Source: an uncultured Pelagibacteraceae bacterium
GTDB taxonomy: Bacteria; Pseudomonadota; Alphaproteobacteria; Pelagibacterales; Pelagibacteraceae
DNA length: 57,545 nt
Reading direction: 5' to 3'
Assembly (NCBI GenBank): GCA_902561015.1
Contig: CACENB010000005.1
Span: 1-57,545 of the forward strand
Below the pieces are notes generated by a model. It had not been told where the DNA came from. It worked only from the letters and a program-made list of their open reading frames with translations, and made no database searches. Positions 20,136-30,761 of the stretch are shown one piece after another. The position numbers and the translations under genes were made by a program. How positions within the stretch are numbered: position 1 is the stretch's first letter; each line of letters opens with the position of its first letter.

Positions 20136-21383
20136 ATGAATGAACAATTACAATTAGATTTTGATAAAATATCAAAAACTTTAAAAATTTCAGAAAAAGA
20201 AATTCAATTAAAAAGAAATTTTCTAAAAAAGTTTATTGAAAATGGTTTTCCAAACAGAAAACAAGAAGATTGGAAGTTTTTAGATATTAGTCAAATCATA
20301 AAAAAAAATATTGGTGACTTAAGTTTTTTTAATGATTATTCATCCCCAAATAAAATTGATCCATCTATTTTTGTCGATGGTTTAGAGCACAATAAGATTA
20401 TTTTTATTAATGGTAGAATTGAGAAAATTGATTTTAATTATGAAGATCAAAATCAAATTGAAATAAATGACGAAATTGGAAAAAATATTACATTCAACAC
20501 CGAAAATTCATTGATTAATTTAAACAATGCATTTACCAACAAAGTTTTTAAAGTTTTAGTAAAAAAAAATTATTCTTTAAAAAAACCTTTAATAATTTAC
20601 CACTCTACTAATGACAAAATAAAGTCAAAAAATGTAAATTTAAGTTTAAATTTTGAATTAGAGGAAAATAGTTGCCTAAAGCTTATTGACTATTTTAGAG
20701 CTAATTCAGATAAAAACTTTTTAAATATTTTGTATAATTTCGATTTGAAAAAAAATTCAATTCTTAAAAATTATAAACTAGATAAGTATATAAATAATAA
20801 TTTAAAATATTCTTTTAATAACATTGAACAGGAAAGCGAAAGTATTTCTGAAACATTTATATTGTCCTCTGGTTCAGACTATTTGAAAAATGAGGTTAAT
20901 TGTAACTTAAATGGTGAATACTCATCAGCTTTTATAAATGGAATTTTTTCGTTAAAAGAAAATCAACAGCATGAAATTAGATCTACAATTAATCATTTGG
21001 TTGAAAATACTAAAAGTTATCAACTTATTAAAAGCGTACTTGGAAAAAACTCAAAATCTGTTTATCAAGGAAGAATATTCGTAGATTCGAAAGCTCAAAA
21101 AACTGATGGGTATCAATTAAGTAAAGCAATACTGTTAGATGAAACTTCAGAGTTTAATGCAAAACCAGAATTAGAAATTTATGCGGATGACGTAAAATGC
21201 TCTCATGGATCAGCGTCTGGTAGTTTAAGTGAAGACTCAATCTTTTATTTAATGTCTCGTGGTTTAAATTACCATCAATCAAAAGAACTTTTGATAAATG
21301 GATTTTTATTAGATGTTGTTGAGAAGATTACAGACAATGAAATTAGAAACTTAATTAAGAATATTATCGGATTAAAAGAATGA
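20136..21383 (+). CDS. sufD: Fe-S cluster assembly protein SufD
   Basis: C-terminal SufD/B block (VYQGRIFVDSKAQKTDGYQLSKAILLDETSEFNAKPELEIYADDVKCSHGSASGSLSEDSIFYLMSRG). Confidence 0.95.
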   Translation: MNEQLQLDFDKISKTLKISEKEIQLKRNFLKKFIENGFPNRKQEDWKFLDISQIIKKNIGDLSFFNDYSSPNKIDPSIFVDGLEHNKIIFINGRIEKIDFNYEDQNQIEINDEIGKNITFNTENSLINLNNAFTNKVFKVLVKKNYSLKKPLIIYHSTNDKIKSKNVNLSLNFELEENSCLKLIDYFRANSDKNFLNILYNFDLKKNSILKNYKLDKYINNNLKYSFNNIEQESESISETFILSSGSDYLKNEVNCNLNGEYSSAFINGIFSLKENQQHEIRSTINHLVENTKSYQLIKSVLGKNSKSVYQGRIFVDSKAQKTDGYQLSKAILLDETSEFNAKPELEIYADDVKCSHGSASGSLSEDSIFYLMSRGLNYHQSKELLINGFLLDVVEKITDNEIRNLIKNIIGLKE

Positions 21384-22600
21384 ACATAAATAATATTAAA
21401 AAGGAATTTCCGATTTTTGATGAAAAAATTCAGAATAATGATTTAGTTTATTTGGATAGCGCTAATTCTTCTCAAAAACCAAAAGTAGTTCTGGATAAAA
21501 TTAACGATTTTTACTCTAAACAATTTTCAAATGTAGGCCGAAGTATTCACTATTTAGCAGTTGCAGCTACAAACTTATATGAAAATACAAGAATTTCTGT
21601 TCAAAAATATATAAATGCAAAAGATAAAAATGAAATAGTATTTACTAAAGGTGCTACTGAGGCATTAAACTTAGTTGCAAACACTCTTGGGCAGGTAATC
21701 TTGGAACCAAATGACGAAATTTTAATTACAGAACTAGAGCACCATTCGAATTATGTTCCATGGCATTTTTTAAGAAAATCTAAAAATATTAAAATAAATT
21801 TTGCAGAGATAAATGAAGATGGTGATATACCAATTGAAAATATAGAAAAAGAAATTACAGATAAAACTAAAGTAATAGCTATAACTCATTTATCTAATGT
21901 AACTGGCGCAGTTTTACCAATCAAAGAGATAACTCAATTAGCTCATTCAAAGGGGATTGTAGTTGTAGTGGATGGATGTCAGGGAGGACCTCACTTAAAA
22001 TTAGATATGCAGGATCTAGATTGTGATTTTTATGCAATATCATGTCATAAAATGTATGGTCCAACAGGTCTTGGAGTTTTGTACGGAAAAAAGAAATGGT
22101 TAGAGCAGCTTCCACCATACCAAGGAGGTGGGGGAATGATAAATGAAGTTAAAAAAGATAGAATTTCTTACGGCGAACTTCCAAATAAGTATGAAGCTGG
22201 AACAATGGCTACAGCTCAAGTCATTGCGTTCGACCAATCAATAAAATTTTTAGAAAGTATTGGAATTGATAATATTATTAAACATGAAAAAGAATTAATA
22301 GAATACGGCCAAGAAATTTTAAAAAAAAATAATTCTGTGAAGCTGATTGGAAATCCAAAAGAGCGAGGTGGAGTTCTATCTTTTACTGTAGAAGGAGTAC
22401 ATCCACATGACATTGCAACTATTCTAGATGAAACTGGAGTTGCTATTAGAGCGGGTCATCATTGTTGTCAAATACTTCATGACAAACTAGGTATACCCGC
22501 AAGTGCGCGAGCGTCATTAGGAGTTTATAATTCCAAAGATGATTTAGATAAACTAAATGAAGGTATTAATAATTGTAAAAAAATTTTTGATTTAAAATGA
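21380..22600 (+). CDS. sufS: Cysteine desulfurase SufS
   Basis: VYLDSANSSQKP, EHHSNYVPW, SCHKMYGPTGLGVLYGKKKWL, RAGHHCCQ. Confidence 0.96.
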   Translation: MNINNIKKEFPIFDEKIQNNDLVYLDSANSSQKPKVVLDKINDFYSKQFSNVGRSIHYLAVAATNLYENTRISVQKYINAKDKNEIVFTKGATEALNLVANTLGQVILEPNDEILITELEHHSNYVPWHFLRKSKNIKINFAEINEDGDIPIENIEKEITDKTKVIAITHLSNVTGAVLPIKEITQLAHSKGIVVVVDGCQGGPHLKLDMQDLDCDFYAISCHKMYGPTGLGVLYGKKKWLEQLPPYQGGGGMINEVKKDRISYGELPNKYEAGTMATAQVIAFDQSIKFLESIGIDNIIKHEKELIEYGQEILKKNNSVKLIGNPKERGGVLSFTVEGVHPHDIATILDETGVAIRAGHHCCQILHDKLGIPASARASLGVYNSKDDLDKLNEGINNCKKIFDLK

Positions 22601-23061
22601 ACTTAAAAGAATTATATCAAGAAATAATTTTAGAGCATGGAAAGAACCCTCGAAATTTAGGGAAAACAGTAAATTTTAATAAAGATGCAAAAGGTAATAA
22701 TCCATTATGTGGAGATAATGTACATGTATATCTTAAATTAAATGAACAAAGAAAAGTTGAGGATATTTCTTTCGAAGGAAGTGGATGCGCAATATCAATG
22801 GCATCAGCTTCTATAATGACTGATTTGATTAAAGGTAAAAGTGATAATGAAGCTAAAGAAATAATAGAGGATTTTTTAGGAATGATTAAAGAAAATCCTG
22901 AACTTAAAAATAATATTTTAAAAGAGGACGATAAAACAAAATTGATGTGTTTATCAGGTGTTAAACAATATCCAATGAGAGTTAAATGTGCTACCTTATC
23001 ATGGCACACTTTGGTATCTGCAATGGAAAATGATGGGAAAGAAATAACTACAGAAAATTAA
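22597..23061 (+). CDS. sufU: SUF-type NifU-family scaffold (SufU-like)
   Basis: ILEHGKNPRNLG, NPLCGDNVHVYL, FEGSGCAISMASASIMTD, CATLSWHTL. Confidence 0.88.
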   Translation: MNLKELYQEIILEHGKNPRNLGKTVNFNKDAKGNNPLCGDNVHVYLKLNEQRKVEDISFEGSGCAISMASASIMTDLIKGKSDNEAKEIIEDFLGMIKENPELKNNILKEDDKTKLMCLSGVKQYPMRVKCATLSWHTLVSAMENDGKEITTEN

Positions 23062-23063
23062 TT

Positions 23064-23360
23064 ATGGAAGTAAAAAACAAAATAATTGAGGAAATTAAGA
23101 AAATTTATGATCCTGAATTACCAGTGAACATATATGAACTTGGTTTAATTTATGATATACAAGTAAATGGTCGTAAAGCTGAAATTAAGATGACATTAAC
23201 TACACCGAATTGTCCTGTTGCGGAAAGTTTACCAAAAGAAGTAAAAGAGGGTGCAATGCAAGTAGAGGGAATAGATGATGTAAATCTTGAATTGGTTTGG
23301 GATCCTCCTTGGAATAAAGATATGATGTCAGATGCAGCGAAATTGGAGTTAAACTTATAA
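23064..23360 (+). CDS. SUF system MIP18/DUF59-family protein (SufT-like)
   Basis: KIYDPELPVNIYELGLIYDI, MTLTTPNCPVAESLP, VWDPPWNKDMMSDAAKLEL. Confidence 0.9.
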   Translation: MEVKNKIIEEIKKIYDPELPVNIYELGLIYDIQVNGRKAEIKMTLTTPNCPVAESLPKEVKEGAMQVEGIDDVNLELVWDPPWNKDMMSDAAKLELNL

Positions 23361-23692
23361 TGAACCCTATTATTAAATTAAGTGATAATGCAGCTTTAAG
23401 GATTAAAGAAATAATGTCTAACGCTGAAAAAAATGCGATAGGCGTAAGAGTTTCTGTAAAATCAGGTGGTTGTGCAGGTATGTCATACGTAATGGAATAT
23501 TCAAAAGAGGTAAATCCTAATGATGAGTTGATCGAAGATAAAGGAGTAAAAGTTTACATTGATTCGGCAGCAGTTATGTATCTTTTAGGCACTGAAATGG
23601 ATTATAAAAAGGAAGATTTTTCATCATCATTTGTCTTCAATAACCCCAATGAAACCGAGCGTTGTGGCTGTGGAGAATCTTTTAAAGTATAG
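23360..23692 (+). CDS. sufA: HesB/IscA-family A-type carrier (SufA-like)
   Basis: VSVKSGGCAGMSYVMEY and C-terminal CGCGESF cysteines. Confidence 0.9.
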   Translation: MNPIIKLSDNAALRIKEIMSNAEKNAIGVRVSVKSGGCAGMSYVMEYSKEVNPNDELIEDKGVKVYIDSAAVMYLLGTEMDYKKEDFSSSFVFNNPNETERCGCGESFKV

Positions 23693-23748
23693 TCCCATTT
23701 TGAACATATCAGAATTGCAATAAACGCATAGACTGATAATATCTATCC

Positions 23749-23919
23749 ATGAACATCTTTGAAATCAGAAATTTGCAAAACAGTGAGGACAGAAAAGAAA
23801 AGAGAAAAACTTTTTTAAGATCTCTTATAAAGTCTGTTGATACTGGAGCAAATGGAACACTTGATTACATTGTTAAAAACGGTTCTGGCAAAAATAAAGT
23901 TGCTAAAACTAGACAATAA
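23749..23919 (+). CDS. Small 56-aa protein of unknown function (below ORF-track cutoff)
   Basis: ATG..TAA frame: MNIFEIRNLQNSEDRKEKRKTFLRSLIKSVDTGANGTLDYIVKNGSGKNKVAKTRQ; fills the sufA-glnA gap, stop 2 bp from the convergent glnA stop. Confidence 0.55.
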   Translation: MNIFEIRNLQNSEDRKEKRKTFLRSLIKSVDTGANGTLDYIVKNGSGKNKVAKTRQ

Positions 23920-23921
23920 AA

Positions 23922-25328
23922 TTAACAACTGTAATACATCTCGAACTCTATAGGATGAGGGGTGTGCTCAAAATTGTGTATTTCTTCAAACTTTAATGCA
24001 ATGTAAGCATCTATTTGATCATCAGTAAATACATTACCTTGTTTTAAGAAATCTCTATCTTTATCAAGACTTTCCATTGCTTCTCTCAAAGATCCACAAA
24101 CCGTAGGAATTTTCTTAACTTCATCCTCTGATAAAGCATAAAGATCTTTATCAAATGATTTACCTGGATCAATTTTATTCTTAATTCCATCTAATCCAGC
24201 CATTAACATTGAAGCGAATGTTAAATATGGATTACCAGCAGCATCACCAAATCTAATTTCACATCTAGCTGCTTTTTTACTTAAAGTGATAGGAATTCTG
24301 CAAGATGCTGATCTGTTTCTTGCCGAATAAGCTAATAAAACTGGAGCTTCAAATCCTGGAATTAGTCTTTTGTAACTATTCGTTGTAGCATTTGAAAAAG
24401 CATTTATTGCTTTTGCATGTTTTAAAATTCCACCAATGTAATGTAAAGCTGTATCGGATAAACCAGCATATTTATCACCGGAAAATAATGCTTTATCACC
24501 TTTCCAAATCGATTGGTGAACGTGCATACCTGAACCATTGTCACCTTTAACAGGTTTAGGCATAAATGTGGCTGTCTTACCAAATGAGTGAGAAACCATG
24601 TGAACAGCATATTTATAAAGTTGTAGGTTATCTGCTTGGTCCACAAGAGTTCCAAAATACATTCCAAGTTCATGTTGACTAGGTGCAACTTCGTGGTGGT
24701 GTTTTTCCACTTTAATCCCCATTTCTTTCATTGCTTTTAAATATTCACTTCTCATATCCTGTTCACTATCAACAGGAGGAACTGGGAAATAACCACCTTT
24801 AATTCCTGGTCTGTGACCCATGTTTCCGTTTTCATATTCTTTGCCCGAATTGTAAGGACCTTCCTTACTATCTATTTTAAATCCAGTTTCATTCATGTCA
24901 TTTTTAAATCTTACATCGTCGAATACAAAAAATTCAGCTTCAGGACCAAAAAAGGCTTTATCTCCAATTCCTGAACTTTTTAGGTATGCCTCAGCTTTTT
25001 TTGCTGTTCCTCTCGGATCTCTTTCGTAAGGATCTTTTTTAATTGCATCTAAAACATCGCAAAAAAGGTTTAAAGTGTTATGAGATGTAAATGGATCAAC
25101 AATTGCTCTAGAATTATCTGGTTTTAGGATCATGTCAGACTCATTAATTGCTTTCCAACCGGCTATAGATGAACCATCAAAAAAAATTCCATCTTTCAAC
25201 ATATCCTCATCAACCATCTTAGCATCCATGGTCACGTGTTGAAGTTTTCCTCTTGGATCAGTGAATCTTAAATCTACGTATTCTATTTCTTTGTCTTTTA
25301 TAACTTTTAGTACATTGCTTGAACTCAT
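23922..25328 (-). CDS. glnA: Type I glutamine synthetase
   Basis: [69 protein letters not shown]. Confidence 0.97.
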   Translation of the reverse strand: MSSSNVLKVIKDKEIEYVDLRFTDPRGKLQHVTMDAKMVDEDMLKDGIFFDGSSIAGWKAINESDMILKPDNSRAIVDPFTSHNTLNLFCDVLDAIKKDPYERDPRGTAKKAEAYLKSSGIGDKAFFGPEAEFFVFDDVRFKNDMNETGFKIDSKEGPYNSGKEYENGNMGHRPGIKGGYFPVPPVDSEQDMRSEYLKAMKEMGIKVEKHHHEVAPSQHELGMYFGTLVDQADNLQLYKYAVHMVSHSFGKTATFMPKPVKGDNGSGMHVHQSIWKGDKALFSGDKYAGLSDTALHYIGGILKHAKAINAFSNATTNSYKRLIPGFEAPVLLAYSARNRSASCRIPITLSKKAARCEIRFGDAAGNPYLTFASMLMAGLDGIKNKIDPGKSFDKDLYALSEDEVKKIPTVCGSLREAMESLDKDRDFLKQGNVFTDDQIDAYIALKFEEIHNFEHTPHPIEFEMYYSC

Positions 25329-25467
25329 TTATAGCCTCCGTAATTCTGTGGGTTGTGATATCAAATAAAGATTGATAAATAATCCTCTTTTACTTAATAA
25401 CACCTATGCATTTTTAACATAAGTGTATAATGAAATTAGATAAATAACTAACAATTAGAAGTTGAAA

Positions 25468-25947
25468 ATGACTGCGAAGGATAAAGAGCCTGTTAAAAGA
25501 GTTGAGAGGATAATAAAGGAATTTGACCAGAATTTAAACGTAAGTCTCTTAAAAACATCAGCAAGAACAGCCTTAGAGGCAGCAACTTCCTTAAATTGCG
25601 ATGTTGGAGCAATCGTCAAAAGCTTACTTTTCAAGACAGACAATAAGTATGCTTTATTCTTGGTAGCCGGAGATAAAAGGGCTTCTTTAAAAAAGATAAA
25701 AAAAAATATCAAATTTTCTGATGTTTCAATGGCTTCTGCTGATGAAGTAAAAAATATAACCGGATATACTATTGGAGGTGTTTCTCCAGTAGGTCATATA
25801 AACAATGTTGATATTTACATTGATAACTCCTTAGAAAGATTCGACTTTTTGTTTGCTGCAGCTGGACATCCTAATTGCATATTCAAAATAAGCTTTTTAG
25901 ATTTAAAAAAAATTACAAAGGGTGTAATTGAAGATATAATAGAATGA
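25468..25947 (+). CDS. YbaK/EbsC-type aminoacyl-tRNA deacylase family protein
   Basis: AATSLNCDVGAIVKSLLFKTDNKYALFLVAGDKRA... IGGVSPVGH; ORF opens at TTG 25462 but ATG at 25468 is more likely. Confidence 0.85.
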   Translation: MTAKDKEPVKRVERIIKEFDQNLNVSLLKTSARTALEAATSLNCDVGAIVKSLLFKTDNKYALFLVAGDKRASLKKIKKNIKFSDVSMASADEVKNITGYTIGGVSPVGHINNVDIYIDNSLERFDFLFAAAGHPNCIFKISFLDLKKITKGVIEDIIE

Positions 25948-26843
25948 AACAACCAAGTTTATTTGATTATCTTTTACTAATTTTTTTAGCACTAATTTGG
26001 GCATCTGCTTTTTTTAATATCAAAATCGCAACTTATTCATTCGGACCCATTACAATTGCATTTTTGAGAGTTTTTTTTGGAGCAATACCTGTTCTAATGC
26101 TTTGTTATTACAAAAAAATAAAATTAGAAGCATTTTCCAAAGACTGGCACTGGTTTGCTATGATTGGTTTTATAAATTTAGTTGCACCTTTTTATTTAAT
26201 AGCTTATGGGGTGCAGTCTGTTCAAAGCAATTTAGCAGCAATATTAATGTCAACAACACCATTAAGCTCTACAGTACTAGGTCATTTTTATACTAAAAAT
26301 GAAAAATTTAATTTTGTAAAAACAATTGGTATTTTAATAGGTTTTTCTGGAATACTATATCTATTCTCAGACAACATTTTAATAAACGAAAATAATATTC
26401 TATCTGCATTATTAATTCTTCTAGGATCGACTTGTTATGTAATTGGTGGAGTCTTAACTCTTAAAATTAGTAAAAAAAAAAATGAAAATGTGACAGGTTC
26501 AATATTAATTTGGGCTGTGATAATTTTGATACCAATTGTATGTTTTGCAGAACAACCTTGGAATATAAATCCTAGATTAGATTCTGCTATATCAGTGATA
26601 TATTTAGGTTTTGTTTCAACAGGAATAGCATGGCTGCTAAGATTTAAAATTTTAGTAAAAAATGGATTAATCTTCCAATCACAAGTTTCTTATTTAATTC
26701 CAATTTTTGGAACAATTTTAAGTTATATATTTTTAAAAGAGTTAATTACTTTTAAAGTTTTGATCTCTTTAATCGCTGTTTCTATTGGTATTTATTTTGT
26801 TAGACGAGCAGATAATAAAGCTTGTAAAATTAGGGTTGATTAG
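25944..26843 (+). CDS. DMT/EamA-family transporter
   Basis: About ten hydrophobic segments; ALIWASAFFNIKIA...FLRVFFGAIPV; second repeat ending in FLKELITFKVLISLIAVSIGIYFVRR. Confidence 0.87.
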   Translation: MKQPSLFDYLLLIFLALIWASAFFNIKIATYSFGPITIAFLRVFFGAIPVLMLCYYKKIKLEAFSKDWHWFAMIGFINLVAPFYLIAYGVQSVQSNLAAILMSTTPLSSTVLGHFYTKNEKFNFVKTIGILIGFSGILYLFSDNILINENNILSALLILLGSTCYVIGGVLTLKISKKKNENVTGSILIWAVIILIPIVCFAEQPWNINPRLDSAISVIYLGFVSTGIAWLLRFKILVKNGLIFQSQVSYLIPIFGTILSYIFLKELITFKVLISLIAVSIGIYFVRRADNKACKIRVD

Positions 26844-26917
26844 CACAATCCAAGGTTGAAAACATTATTGACCCATTTACAACATTATCAAAAAGGTCTT
26901 TAATTATAATTATATAA

Positions 26918-28636
26918 ATGGCTAAGAAAAAAAGGAAAAAAGCTGTAAATAAAAAAAGAAAGAAAATAAAAAAGTCGATTAAAAAAAGAAAAAAACTTAA
27001 AGCGGTACGACAAAAAAAACTTTCTTCAGTAAAAAAACCTAAAAAAATTCTTAAGTCAAAATCAACAAAACGTAAAAGAAGAGGAGTAAAAATGAGTGCA
27101 GAAGCGATGAAAGTGTCATCTGTATTGGATACTTCTCATTTAAAGGTTAAATTTCCATTTAAGGCTAAATATGGAAACTACATAAATGGAAAATTTGTGG
27201 AACCTAAATCAGGCAAATATTTTGATAATGTTAGTCCGATTTCTAATGAGAAAATCTGTTCAGTTGCGCGTTCAAATGAGCAAGACGTTGAAGCTGCATT
27301 AGATGCAGCTCACGCAGCTTTCCCTGAATGGGGAAAGACAGACATCACTACAAGATCAAACATTTTGTATAAAATTGCTGATGTTTTAGAAAAAAATCTA
27401 AACTTATTAGCGGTAGCTGAATGTTTAGATAATGGAAAACCTATCAGAGAATGTATGGCAGCAGATTTGCCTTTGGTTATTGATCATTGGAGATATTTTG
27501 CTGGGGTAATTAGAGCGGAAGAAGGATCTATCGCCGAGATTGCTAATAACCAATACTCATACAATTTTCATGAACCATTAGGAGTAGTTGGTCAGATAGT
27601 TCCGTGGAATTTCCCATTATTAATGGCGACATGGAAATTAGCACCAGCACTTGCTGCAGGAAACTGTTCAGTTTTAAAACCAGCTGAGCAAACTCCAGCA
27701 TCAATTATGGTAATGATGGAACTAATTGGAGATTTATTACCTCCAGGAGTAGTTAACATTGTTAGTGGTTTTGGATTAGAAGCAGGTAAACCTTTAGCGT
27801 CTTCTAAAAGAGTTGCTAAAGTCGCATTTACTGGTGAAACAACAACTGGAAGATTGATTATGCAGTATGCTGCACAAAACATAATTCCAATTACTTTGGA
27901 ATTAGGAGGAAAATCTCCGAATATTTTCTTTGAGGATGTTATGGAAAAAGATGATGACTTCTTTGATAAATGTATTGAAGGTTTTGTCATGTTCAATCTT
28001 AACCAAGGTGAAGTTTGTACTTGTCCAAGCAGAGCTTTAATACAAGAGTCGATCTATGACAAATTCATGGAAAGAGCTATTGCTAGAACTAAAGCTGTTG
28101 TTCAAGATAATCCTTTAAAAATGGAAACAATGATTGGAGCTCAAGCATCAGTAGAGCAAATGGAGAAGATAAAATCTTATCTAGAGCTTGGTAAAAAAGA
28201 AGGTGCTAAAGTTCTGACCGGTGGTAGCGTTGCTAAGTTAAATAGTGGATTGGAGAAAGGAAACTATATCCAACCTACTGTTTTTGAAGCTAAAAACGAC
28301 ATGCGTATATCACAAGAGGAAATCTTTGGACCTGTTGTATCTGTGATTAAATTTAAAGATGAAGCAGAAGCATTAAAAATTGCTAATGATACTCTTTATG
28401 GTTTAGGTGCAGCTGTATGGACCAGAAATGGAAACATAGCTCATAGAATGGGAAGAGCGATACAAGCAGGGATAGTATGGACTAATTGCTATCATGCTTA
28501 TCCTGCTCACTCTCCATTTGGTGGCTATAAACAATCTGGAGTTGGTAGAGAAACTCACAAAATGATGCTTAATCATTACAGACAGAATAAGAACTTACAC
28601 GTATCTTATGCTGAGAAAAAATTAGGCTTCTTTTAA
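26918..28636 (+). CDS. NAD(P)-dependent aldehyde dehydrogenase with Lys/Arg-rich N-terminal extension (alternative start 27092)
   Basis: ALDH signatures ([60 protein letters not shown]); first ~58 aa are KKRKK-type. In-frame ATG at 27092 has AGAGGAG just upstream. Confidence 0.92.
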   Translation: MAKKKRKKAVNKKRKKIKKSIKKRKKLKAVRQKKLSSVKKPKKILKSKSTKRKRRGVKMSAEAMKVSSVLDTSHLKVKFPFKAKYGNYINGKFVEPKSGKYFDNVSPISNEKICSVARSNEQDVEAALDAAHAAFPEWGKTDITTRSNILYKIADVLEKNLNLLAVAECLDNGKPIRECMAADLPLVIDHWRYFAGVIRAEEGSIAEIANNQYSYNFHEPLGVVGQIVPWNFPLLMATWKLAPALAAGNCSVLKPAEQTPASIMVMMELIGDLLPPGVVNIVSGFGLEAGKPLASSKRVAKVAFTGETTTGRLIMQYAAQNIIPITLELGGKSPNIFFEDVMEKDDDFFDKCIEGFVMFNLNQGEVCTCPSRALIQESIYDKFMERAIARTKAVVQDNPLKMETMIGAQASVEQMEKIKSYLELGKKEGAKVLTGGSVAKLNSGLEKGNYIQPTVFEAKNDMRISQEEIFGPVVSVIKFKDEAEALKIANDTLYGLGAAVWTRNGNIAHRMGRAIQAGIVWTNCYHAYPAHSPFGGYKQSGVGRETHKMMLNHYRQNKNLHVSYAEKKLGFF

Positions 28637-28650
28637 ACAAATAATATATA

Positions 28651-28679
28651 CTGGCCCATGATTCGATATCATGGGCCAG
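28651..28679. repeat. 12-bp perfect inverted repeat hairpin, loop TCGAT
   Basis: CTGGCCCATGAT-TCGAT-ATCATGGGCCAG between ALDH and DUF779 ORFs; no T-run on either side. Confidence 0.85.
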
Positions 28680-29042
28680 AGAAAAAATATGAAAGTATCT
28701 GCAACACGTTCGGCTTTAAGCTTATTATCTGAATTAAAAGAAAAGTATGGTGAAAAATTGATGTTTCACCAATCCGGAGGATGTTGTGATGGAAGTGCAC
28801 CTATGTGTTTTCAGGAAGGTGAATTTCCTTTAGGTGATAATGATATAAAATTAGGTGAAATTGGAGGCGTCCCGTTTTACATGAATGGAGACCAATATGA
28901 AAAATGGAAACACACCGATTTAACAATAGATGCAGTTAAAGGTATTGGTGGAATGTTTTCACTGGATAATGGCACAGGAAGAAGATTCTTAACAAAATCT
29001 GAAATTTGTCTTGTTGTCGATAACGATAATCCAAATCATTAA
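28671..29042 (+). CDS. DUF779-family protein (probable start at the internal ATG 28689)
   Basis: KVSATRSALSLLSELKEKYGEKLMFHQSGGCCDGSAPMCF...GVPFYMNGDQYEKWKHTDLTIDAVKGIGGMFSLDNGTGRRF; DUF779 is commonly next to ALDH genes. The 28671 ATG lies inside the hairpin. Confidence 0.85.
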   Translation: MGQRKNMKVSATRSALSLLSELKEKYGEKLMFHQSGGCCDGSAPMCFQEGEFPLGDNDIKLGEIGGVPFYMNGDQYEKWKHTDLTIDAVKGIGGMFSLDNGTGRRFLTKSEICLVVDNDNPNH

Positions 29043-29054
29043 ATTTATTTAACA

Positions 29055-29525
29055 ATGCCGATTTTTTTAAGTTCACAAAAAATTGTGAAGGATTGGATTG
29101 ATTATAACAATCATATGAATGTTTCTTATTATCTTTTGATCTTTGATAAATATGGGGCTGATATATTAAATGACACCTTCAAAATGGGTGAGCATTCAGC
29201 AAAGACTACTGGAAAAAGTACAATGATTGTTGAGTCTCATATTACATATAATCAAGAATTAAAGATGAATGATGAGGTAAACGTAAATTTAGTTTTTTTT
29301 GATCACGATAAAAAAAGGTTGCAATATAAGATGGAAATGATCCATAAGCAAAAGCAATATTTAGCATCAACGATTGAAGTCCTTGCATTATATGTTGATT
29401 TGAATAATCGAAAAGTCTCAGAATTCGAGGGAGATAAATTAGAAATTATGGATAATTATATTAAAAACAATAAAGAAAAGTTTGATAATACAAACCTTAA
29501 GTTTTCCTCTAAATTGAAAAAGTAA
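29055..29525 (+). CDS. Thioesterase-like (4HBT hotdog fold) protein
   Basis: VKDWIDYNNHMNVSYYLLIFDKYG...; hotdog thioesterase D-x-N-x-H-M-N pattern. Confidence 0.8.
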   Translation: MPIFLSSQKIVKDWIDYNNHMNVSYYLLIFDKYGADILNDTFKMGEHSAKTTGKSTMIVESHITYNQELKMNDEVNVNLVFFDHDKKRLQYKMEMIHKQKQYLASTIEVLALYVDLNNRKVSEFEGDKLEIMDNYIKNNKEKFDNTNLKFSSKLKK

Positions 29526-29530
29526 ATAAA

Positions 29531-29560
29531 TTTACTTCCAGCCCGCGGACTGGAAGTAAA
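29531..29560. terminator. Bidirectional terminator-like hairpin between convergent genes
   Basis: TTTACTTCCAG-CCCGCGGA-CTGGAAGTAAA, perfect 11-bp stem between convergent stop codons. Confidence 0.75.
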
Positions 29561-29567
29561 AATCTAT

Positions 29568-29894
29568 TTATTGTCCTGGCGCTTTGTATGCTCCTGATGC
29601 AACTTCACTCGCTTTAACAGTAGCTTTATTAAAATCAATAGCTTCTAACATTGTTAAATTTTTAACTGCTCCTGATGCTTCTACTACAAGTTTTACTGCT
29701 GCAAAGTCTTCAAATGTTGTAAGTTCATTAACAACAATAAAGTCATATGGACCTCTAACTATATCCATACTATGCATTGTTCCACCCATAGCTTTTGTCA
29801 ATTGTTTAACTACTGCTTTTCTATCACTTTTAGGATCTTTTAAAAAACCTTGAAAAGCTTTTTCAGTGTAGTTTCCCATTATATATGCTTTCAT
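29568..29894 (-). CDS. GYD-domain protein
   Basis: MKAYIMGNYTEKAFQGFLKDPKSDRKAVVKQLTKAMGGTMHSMDIVRGPYDFIVVNEL resembles the GYD family. Confidence 0.75.
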   Translation of the reverse strand: MKAYIMGNYTEKAFQGFLKDPKSDRKAVVKQLTKAMGGTMHSMDIVRGPYDFIVVNELTTFEDFAAVKLVVEASGAVKNLTMLEAIDFNKATVKASEVASGAYKAPGQ

Positions 29895-29963
29895 ATGTTA
29901 CTCCTTTCTTATTTTAAAAAAATATTATAGCAAAATTTATGTCTGTAGAAGTGGTATATTTGT

Positions 29964-30761
29964 CTAATTATTTTCTATTCGGTCCATTTCTTTAAGTTCG
30001 ACTTCTAACTTATCTAATTCCTCACCACCTGCCATCATGCTTAAAAGTTTTTCTCTAGATATATCTTTTTTTTGAAATGTTCCCATACTTTTTCCTCGAT
30101 TTAAAACTGTAAAACTATTCCCAACAGGATAAGCATGATGAACGTTATGTGTTATTAAAATTACAGCTAAACCTTGTGATGCTGCTTTAACAATATATTT
30201 CAGGACCATTGAAGCTTGATGTACACCTAGTGCTGACGTTGGTTCATCTAATACCAAAACTTTTGCTCCAAAATAAATTGCTCTAGAAATTGCGAGACAT
30301 TGTCTTTCACCCCCAGACATCGTGCCTACAGCTTGTGATGGGTCTCTAACATCAATACCTATTTGACCCATTCTTTCAGCGGCTATGGTGTTTGCTTTTT
30401 CAATGTCAAAAGTTTTGAAAAAAGGCAAACCTTTTTGTGGTTCTCTACCCATAAAAAAATTTCTTGTAACACTCATAAGGGAAACCAACGCTAGATCTTG
30501 ATAAACAGTACCTATCCCAATATCCAAAGCATCTCGTGGTGAGTCAAAAACTATTTTTTTGTCTTCAAAAATAATTTCACCTTCATCAGGCTTATGAACG
30601 CCTGCTAAAGTTTTTATCAAAGTAGATTTTCCAGCTCCATTGTCACCAAGTAAGCACATTATTTCGCCTTTTTTTAGTTTCATGGTGACGTCTTTCAAAG
30701 CAATTACTTTACCAAAAAATTTACTTATATTATTAAATTGAACTAAATATTCAGACATCAC
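29964..30761 (-). CDS. Sugar ABC transporter ATP-binding protein
   Basis: [50 protein letters not shown]; single ATPase domain of FrcA type. Confidence 0.92.
   Translation of the reverse strand: MMSEYLVQFNNISKFFGKVIALKDVTMKLKKGEIMCLLGDNGAGKSTLIKTLAGVHKPDEGEIIFEDKKIVFDSPRDALDIGIGTVYQDLALVSLMSVTRNFFMGREPQKGLPFFKTFDIEKANTIAAERMGQIGIDVRDPSQAVGTMSGGERQCLAISRAIYFGAKVLVLDEPTSALGVHQASMVLKYIVKAASQGLAVILITHNVHHAYPVGNSFTVLNRGKSMGTFQKKDISREKLLSMMAGGEELDKLEVELKEMDRIENN

Noticed and set aside
22617-23009. 130-aa minus-strand ORF opposite the sufU-like gene
   Set aside because: Fully antisense to a conserved scaffold gene within a co-directional operon; treated as shadow ORF.
25329-25461. Possible glutamine (glnA-type) riboswitch upstream of glnA
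   Set aside because: The conserved aptamer blocks as I recall them are not visible on the minus strand; a covariance search would be needed to be certain.
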